A DNA stretch of 64,000 nt from Eucalyptus grandis (lineage: Eukaryota; Streptophyta; Magnoliopsida; Myrtales; Myrtaceae), in NCBI RefSeq assembly GCF_016545825.1, contig NC_052618.1:6811398-6875397 (forward strand), in the 5' to 3' direction. The notes beneath the pieces are model-generated. The model did not search any database and had not been told where the DNA came from. It saw only the letters and a program-made list of their open reading frames with translations. The position numbers and the translations under genes are program-made. The stretch's first letter is position 1. Each line of letters opens with the position of its first letter. Below are positions 57,484-64,000 of this stretch, in pieces.

Positions 57484-60400
57484 TCCATCATCAATATTGT
57501 AACGAAAAGAATACAGGTGAAATCAATTTCAGGCCCAGCTCGAAGTTATGGGCTTAAAAACTCCGGCCCAAAACCAAAAGTGCACAAGCTAAGGCCCGAA
57601 ATGACAGATGTTGTGAATGTAGGGCACACTGATTGGGATTTCTATGGAGCTTTAAGCAGCAGGACATTGGAATGAGTCGAGCCACTGGCTATAAACCATT
57701 AAAATACGCAAAGCGACCATTTGCAAAGAAACTTCCAACCAGTCATTGACCAAGTATCATGTATTGTAAATGAGGAAATGAATCAAAGCTTGATCGAAGA
57801 AGTGACCCTACAAGAGGTTACTACAGCAACTTTTCAGCTTGGTGCACTCAAAGCCCCTGCCCAGATGGTTTGTGTGGAAAGTTCTATCAACATCATTGGC
57901 AAGATATTCATGAAGAAGTTTTTAGAGAGGTGAAGTCCTTCTTTAACTCAGGAACACTCAACCCTGAGCTGAATCACACCTATATCACCCTCATACCGAA
58001 AGTACAAAATCCAGAGATGTTGGAACAATTTCGCCCTATTAGCCTTTGTAATTATGCATATAAAATCATATCAAAGATTATGGCGAATAGACTAAAACAG
58101 TGGCTGCCTGATTTGATTTCAATGGAGCAAAGTGCTTTTGTAAGTGGGAGACAAATACAAGATAATATACTTATAGTGCAAGAAGTGCTTCATCAGCTAC
58201 GTATCCGGAAACGAAAAAAGAAATTTCATGCAGTGCTGAAGGTAGATATGAAGAAAGCATATGATCGTGTGGAATGGGATTTCCTCAAAGCAAGCATGCT
58301 TAAAATGGATTTCTATGATACCTGGGTCTCATGGGTCATGGAATGTGTCTCTACAGTGTCATTCAGGGTTAAAGTAAACGACGAACCTTCAGCCTCCTTT
58401 AAGCCTACTTGTGGGATAAGACAAGATGACCCACTCTCTCCATATCTATTTATTATTGTCGCAAATGTTCTATCTATGATGCTGAAAAGAGAAATGGAGA
58501 ATGGCAGCATTAAGGGAATTAAACTGAATAGATTTTGTCCCCCATTGTCTCATCTACTATTTGCGGACGATTTAATCTTATTCTTGGAAGGAAAAGTGGT
58601 CGAATGTCAAAATGTAGCAATGACCCTAAACCAATATTGCTTTGTGTCAGGACAATCTATAAACTTGAACAAATCAAGGATGTTAGTTAGTAAAGACTGT
58701 CCAAGATTATTGAGAAATAATTTGACAAGAGAAATGAGAGTACCGGAGTTGGAAAAAACGGGGAAATACCTCGGAATACCTTCTGATTGGGGTGGATCTA
58801 AAAAGCAGATGTTCGATTGGATTCTTGCAAGAGTTAACATGAAACTTCAGGGCTGGAAAGAGAACTTTCTATCGAAGGCAGGGAAAGAAATTCTTCTTAA
58901 AACGGTGGTTCAAGCTCTACCGCAATATGCTATGTCCATTTTTAAGATCCCCTTATCTATTTGCAGAGCCATTGAAAAGAAAATAGCAGCCTTTTGGTGG
59001 AAAAACAATGAGAACAGGGCAGGTCTGCATTGGAAAAACTAGGACACTCTGAAATCAAGAAAGGATCAAGGTGGGCTAGGCTTTCGAGACCTAATTAACT
59101 TTAACGAGGCATTATTGGGTCGGCAAGCTTGGAGGCTAATTCAAAATCCAAATTCGTTTTGGAGTCAAATTTTCAGAGGATTATACTTCCCGCACACAGA
59201 TGTATTACATGCAGGGAAAGGCTCAAGACCATCATGGGGTTGGCAAAGTCTAATCTTGGGAAGAAATGCTATAAGTCATTTATCTCAGTGGGTTGTTGGA
59301 AATGGTGAAAAAATCAGTATTAGGAATGATCAATGGTTGCCCAGAGGTTTAATCGGAGGACCTCAGAACAGAGATGATCCATCTCAGGTTTCAGAACTTA
59401 TAAACAGAGACTCTGCAACATGGAAGGAAGATAGAATACGACAACTTTTCGACCACAAAGTGTGTAATGAAATTCTAGCTATCCACCTTAACCCCCAATT
59501 TCCTGAGGACAAACTAGTATGGAAGCCAACCAAAACAGGTCAATTCACAGTCCATAGTGCATACAACAAGTTCAAGGCGCAAGGAGAAAATCAACAGCAA
59601 AACCATGCCTCATCATCCTATCAAGCACCAAGAGCATTGTGGAATAAGATATGGCATGCCAAAATTCAGCCCAAAGTCAGATTCTTCTTATGGAAAATTT
59701 GTCAAAACGCCTTAGCAACGAAGGAGAACTTGCATCGCAGACATATCATACCTGAGGCCACATGCACGATTTGCAAAAGACATCCAGAATCAATCGAGCA
59801 TCTCTTTCTCCTTTGTCCATGGACAAACCAAATCTGGGACGGCACTGGTGTGAATATACAAAAAGATGGTCACGGGATAACTCGAATGGAGGGATGGTTG
59901 GCAAATTTTAAACATACATCAGTTTCTTTCGAGCAACTCGCCCTCTTACTGTGACAGATATGGAAATCCCGCAATGACTGGTGTTTCAGAGCTAAACCGG
60001 TGAGTCCTCAGCACATCATCACCTCAGCAGCAGCCATGGAAGAAAATTTTAACAGGTGGGTGGGAAAACAGAGCAAGGAAGAGCAGATGCAGACCTACCC
60101 ACCTCAGATCCGGACGCCTAACTCGGTTCAGACTTCGATTCCTTCAACGCAAAGCTTGTCGCAGACCCGGAATACCTTGCTGCAAGGCTCGCCTCCAACA
60201 GGGCTCCCTCCGATGCACAGCTCGCCGTGGACAGAGACGAACCCGCTCAGCTCGCGTCGGAAGGGGACACATCAAACGGTAACCTCACCTCCGACCGAGA
60301 TGGCTCGGACGCACAGCTCGCGTCGCACAGGGACTGCTGCGACGCCCGGCTCGCACCAGCACAGCAACCCTCCGACGAACGGCCCCCCTCAGATCTGGAA

Positions 60401-60934
60401 GCCTCCAGCGCATGGTGTGATAAAGATCAACGTGGATGGCTCCTTTCTTCAAGAAACAGGGGAAGCGGCTGTGGCTTGTGTCTGCCGAGACAGCAGAGGT
60501 GCCCTCGTCGATGGATTAGCGCGCACGGTCAGAGCTTCTTCAGCAATCCAGGCGGACGCACAAGCTATATTACAAACCCTAAAGCACTTCGAAGGGAAAG
60601 AAGAACAGGAGATAGAGTTGGAGTCAGACAACTGGGAACTAGCGAAGTCTTTGATGGAAAGTACACCGGTCAATTGGGAAATAGAGGCGTTGATTTCTAA
60701 AGTGCAGACACGTGTGAAATCTTTTCCAAGGCGTAAAATAACCCATTGCCGGAGAGAATGCAACAAAGTGGTAGATTGGGTTGTTAAGGCTCATCGGAGA
60801 AAGGCCCTTCCAGCTAATTGGGTTTATTATCCCCCTTCCTGTCTTTTAGATTTATTATGTTCAGAAGCTTCTGCTTCCACTATCCTTACTTGAATGAGAA
60901 TGATATGAGTTTTTTCGACCAAAAAAAAAAAAAA
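57484..60934 (+). mobile_element. 5'-truncated L1-type LINE
   Basis: It contains reverse transcriptase, zf-RVT and RNase H coding sequence followed by a short 3' end and a poly-A tail at 60921-60934. ORF1 and the endonuclease domain are missing, so it is 5'-truncated, as is common for LINEs. The exact 5' edge is uncertain: block B/C similarity stops at 57483 but coding similarity begins only near 57715. No target-site duplication could be confirmed. Confidence 0.85.
57715..60893 (+). pseudogene. LINE ORF2: reverse transcriptase, zf-RVT and RNase H, disabled
   Basis: The first ~45 codons (FQPVIDQVSCIVNEEMNQSL to FQLGALKAP) precede a one-base loss near 57858; the frame then runs from 57870 to 60893. 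RT motifs include LIPKVQNPEMLEQFRPISLC, SAFVSGRQIQDNIL, LKVDMKKAYDRVEW, GIRQDDPLSPYLF and the catalytic FADD at codons 231-234 of that frame. The zf-RVT region reads LWNKIWHAKIQPKVRFFLWK and HLFLLCPW. RNase H reads INVDGSFLQETGEAAVACVC and QADAQAILQTLK. Two in-frame stops, TAG at 59040-59042 and TGA at 59952-59954, fall at positions where related elements have Trp. With only one shift and two stops the copy is fairly young but inactive. A Pro/Ser/Thr-rich linker of about 80 codons precedes RNase H. Confidence 0.9.
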
Positions 60935-62136
60935 TTCTCTGAAATAAAATGATATCATGTCCATCTCACTTTTAGCCTTAAGGCCTCTTTTCGATCCTTA
61001 CCTCCAAGCCAGAGGGATTCCATGCGCAATTTTCTAAATTACCACTCTTGCCTCTTTTTGAATCAGATTAAAGGGCGCGTATTTATTGTCTTTCTAATGC
61101 TAAATAATATATGCGAATTATATTAATGATATTATTGGGATCCTACATAATCCATATGTTAGAGGACTAGTACAAGCTACACTTTCCCTTGTAGCCATAA
61201 TTGGAACGAGAAAATATGAAAAATTGCGAGTGCTTTTCTATTGATTTTGCCTGATGTGCACAATTCACAAGCCGTGATACATGGAGTGAGCAAAATTGCA
61301 GCTCACGTAACAACCAACACAAAGTGGTTTGCCCCCCTTGGCAAAGAATGATATATAGCTTCAAGCAACACCGTAATCACAACCAGGCACTTCAATGATG
61401 CACCATGGCAAATTCTTATTTCCTAGTTTTTCCATCCTAAATTTGTGGGAAGATTTTGCAGAAACTTCTAGGGCCACAGATGGGGCAAACCCAAAAAATT
61501 AAGCAAAACACCAAACAATAGATTAAACGTTAGGGGCAAGCGAAAGCAATTGCTCAAACAGGCCAATTCTGGGAAGTTTCCGATTCCAAAATATTGAAAT
61601 CGGTGAATGTCAATCCTATTCTCAATTCTAGTGTACATCCACCCACCCAAACCATCTGTCTTACAACTTAGAAATCAAAATTCTCCAAGGAAAATCTAAA
61701 TGAACTCGTACATCAGAACTCGAAGTGAAATTCGCTAATTAATTTGCATTCTCCATGGACATGAGAATGCCTCTTATCAAATGCTTGGGCATACCTTAAA
61801 CACAGAATTACGGAATACATTAAATTCAAAAAAAAAAAAAATGTGCGACATAAAATTTGAAGCCATCCAAAATTTCTTCATAATCCTTAAGTCCACAATT
61901 ACTTTTTAATTATTCAGAAGATATTTAAATTGTTATTGATAATAAAATTATTTCTTATTAATTAATTATTCTAATTCATATTAATAATTATTTAAAAAAT
62001 CAAATCGTTTATTTTCCAGCAAGACAAAAGTCTATTATCCCCATGAAATGGGCCGCTGGGGCAGAGCTATTTTCATCCATTTACACTAAAAAGTCAAATC
62101 TATCGTTAATCTTTCCATTGCAATTGAAAGTAATGA
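60935..62136. other. Intergenic, no gene seen
   Basis: Short frames only (61167-61364, 61468-61650, both minus), without recognisable motifs. AT-rich at 61900-62010. Confidence 0.5.
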
Positions 62137-62143
62137 CTGCACT

Positions 62144-62190
<47 letters not shown>
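62137..62190. repeat. (CT)n microsatellite
   Basis: Long CT dinucleotide tract. The 76-codon frame through it has no other support. Confidence 0.95.
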
Positions 62191-62192
<2 letters not shown>

Positions 62193-64000
62193 CTTCCGGT
62201 TATTTTTCTATTTAGAGCTCTGTCACCATACCTCGCCATCACAGTCTCTGTCACGCGGTCTAATCTTGGATAAAAGATTTGGACTTTCTTGACCGACGAA
62301 CGAATTTACCATAGATTAAAAAATAAACATCAACACTTATCACGTTAATATTTCCCTTGAAGATAATCTCTAATTCAAATCGGAAAGTAGAACTTTGAGA
62401 TTCTTCGCACAGATTTAAGCTTGAGATATAATTAACAAGTAGTGAGCAATTAATGCTGGGCAAAAGAAAAACAAATGAAAAGAAATTCAAGTGAATTTCA
62501 TTTCTTTCAAGAAAATATTGGATGGCAAAATGACAAGGCTCAATCTTTATGTATAGAATCAAATCGGGTTTTAAATCTTTTAACTAATTCAATCAAATCT
62601 TGCACTTTTATCTATCATAAGATAAAAGTCATTTCAATTTAAATAAATAGAGACATTTGATGTTTAAGAATGTCTTATCAGGTTACATAGATTATAAATA
62701 AAGTGGACTAATATTCATAACATTATAATCATAAGATAGAAATTAATGTTTAATAATTGAGTTTTGAAACATTACCAATTCCTTTAAATACTGTTCAGCA
62801 AGTCCTTAACTTTCCTCCTAAACCTCTACTCTCTCTGACCCGCTCTCCTCAAAAGCCACGGAAATCCAAATTCAACGTCGGTCCAGTGACCCGAACCGGC
62901 ATCCGAATTCCCCCGCGAGAGTAAGACCTTGTCGGTCGACGTTCGGGTTTGCCAGCAGCTTCTCGAGAAAATATTTTGTCAACATTCAGTTGGCTACCCC
63001 AGCTGCACCCAATATAAATCATCATTAATTCTGTTTTTATTTGCATTTTGCATGAACAAAATTGTCGGACACAAAAACTGTGGAATGGCAAGGGATGACC
63101 TGTTCAACAAAATTGTGGGGATCGTTAGAACACTACGAAGGAATTGAGTCCATTCCATTCAAGATAGCAGCTCTTCAACATGATGTGGAAGAAGGAGACT
63201 AAAGTCTGCGGTTCAAACCAATTCACATGCATCATCATATCGGTTATGAATCTTTGATCATTACATAATTGATTACTCCAATAATAGATGTCCTCCTTGC
63301 AATGAACTTACCAAGAAAAGCTATTCTCACCAAACCCTTTAAATCGAGAAAACAAGAGAAATTGAAAGTGGAGGAAAAAGAAGCAAATTACCATAGCCAG
63401 AGCCACCCAACCCCAAATTAAGAACTTACCACGATTGGCATGATATCTATCAAAAAGTTTGTTTGAGCATCACAAAAATCATTTTCTTTCTTTTTAAATT
63501 CCTTTCTATTTTCATTATGAAGGTTTTCAATAATAGCCTCGGTTTTTTTTTTCCTTTTTAATTATTTGCTTTGATATTCAGAGAAATTTTATTTTCCTGA
63601 ATTCATTCACCTTTCTCAACCCAAACGAGTTACAAGAGCTTCAGAGAGTGAAACTAGCACGAGAGGACCGAGAAAAGAATTTCTTGCCTGCACACTTCAC
63701 ACGTACTCACAAGTTGGATCGACTCTATTTCCTAGCACTTGGTACGAATTCAAACCCTTTCTTCATCTAATTAGAGGGATTTTTCTTGAATACTCATAAG
63801 CTCAAATCAACGTAGATTTCTGTTTGCCAGATTTATTGTAGAGTCTAGTAGAGATTTATCATTCTTTCAAGGGTAGGCAATTCACTTGTAATTGATTATT
63901 TTTTGTGTATATATCAATAAATTTAATGTAAGAAAATTTGGGGAGGGAAGACCCCCCCCCCCTCTTCCTTCCCTAACGTCGGTATTTAAGACAATTGCAA
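62191..64000. other. Intergenic, no gene seen
   Basis: A more GC-rich island at 62820-62960 gives frames on both strands (62849-63091 minus, 62929-63147 plus) but no recognisable domain. A poly-C run lies at about 63950-63962. Confidence 0.4.

Noticed and set aside
62849..63147. GC-richer island with frames on both strands as a gene start
   Set aside because: No recognisable domain, no splice-supported extension and both strands equally open.
1..64000. tRNA, rRNA and CRISPR
   Set aside because: No cloverleaf-like A/B box pair, rRNA motif or regular direct-repeat/spacer array was seen; CRISPR is not expected in a plant nuclear genome.

Overview
The window is nuclear DNA from a dicot-like flowering plant. 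Support comes from plant-type LTR and LINE elements, Tourist/MULE/hAT/Harbinger elements, and fragments of plant-specific gene families: IQM calmodulin-binding protein, PERK-type receptor kinase, a GONST-like nucleotide-sugar transporter and mitochondrial rpl16. The species cannot be fixed from the sequence. I found no intact protein-coding gene; every recognisable coding sequence is a fragment or is disabled. This is a repeat-rich, gene-poor interval with no operon-like organisation.

Three large blocks recur in direct orientation: A (0.5-3.3 kb and 50.6-53.4 kb), B (30.5-33.9 and 54.1-57.5 kb) and C (13.1-15.6 and 33.8-36.8 kb; the first ~90 bp also at 57.40-57.48 kb). The order A..C / B-C / A-B-(C) is best read as an ancestral A-B-C segment present three times, with different parts lost from each copy. 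Block C carries an eL22 (RPL22) N-terminal fragment upstream of a decayed CCCH zinc-finger (ZRSR2/U2AF1-like) gene. Blocks A and B carry coding-like fragments that I cannot name.

Region by region. 0-5 kb: block A. 5-6.4 kb: two small inverted-repeat elements. 6.8-12.4 kb: a nest in which a Tourist-like element holds a solo LTR, which holds a Pack-MULE, which holds a nucleotide-sugar transporter fragment. 13-16 kb: block C plus a second, better eL22 fragment. 16.8-18.4 kb: an hAT element inserted into its own relative. 18.6-19.9 kb: a Harbinger transposase fragment, a truncated MULE-type MITE and a mitochondrial rpl16 insertion. 20-24.4 kb: mostly featureless, with short repeats. 24.9-28.5 kb: a broken Myb/SANT-like gene hit by two MULEs. 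29-30.3 kb: an IQM gene fragment and simple repeats. 30.5-36.8 kb: blocks B and C. 37.6-38.6 kb: an hAT transposase relic related to the 17-kb element. 40.9-43.2 kb: two PERK kinase pseudogenes head to head in a long inverted repeat. 43.4-46.1 kb: a second solo LTR with clear target duplication. 47.8-49.1 kb: a Copia pol-LTR-gag junction. 50-51.3 kb: another long inverted repeat. 50.6-57.5 kb: blocks A and B. 57.5-60.9 kb: a 5'-truncated L1-type LINE. 61-64 kb: no gene recognised.

All homology calls rest on reading translations and recognising family motifs by eye; no database search was run.
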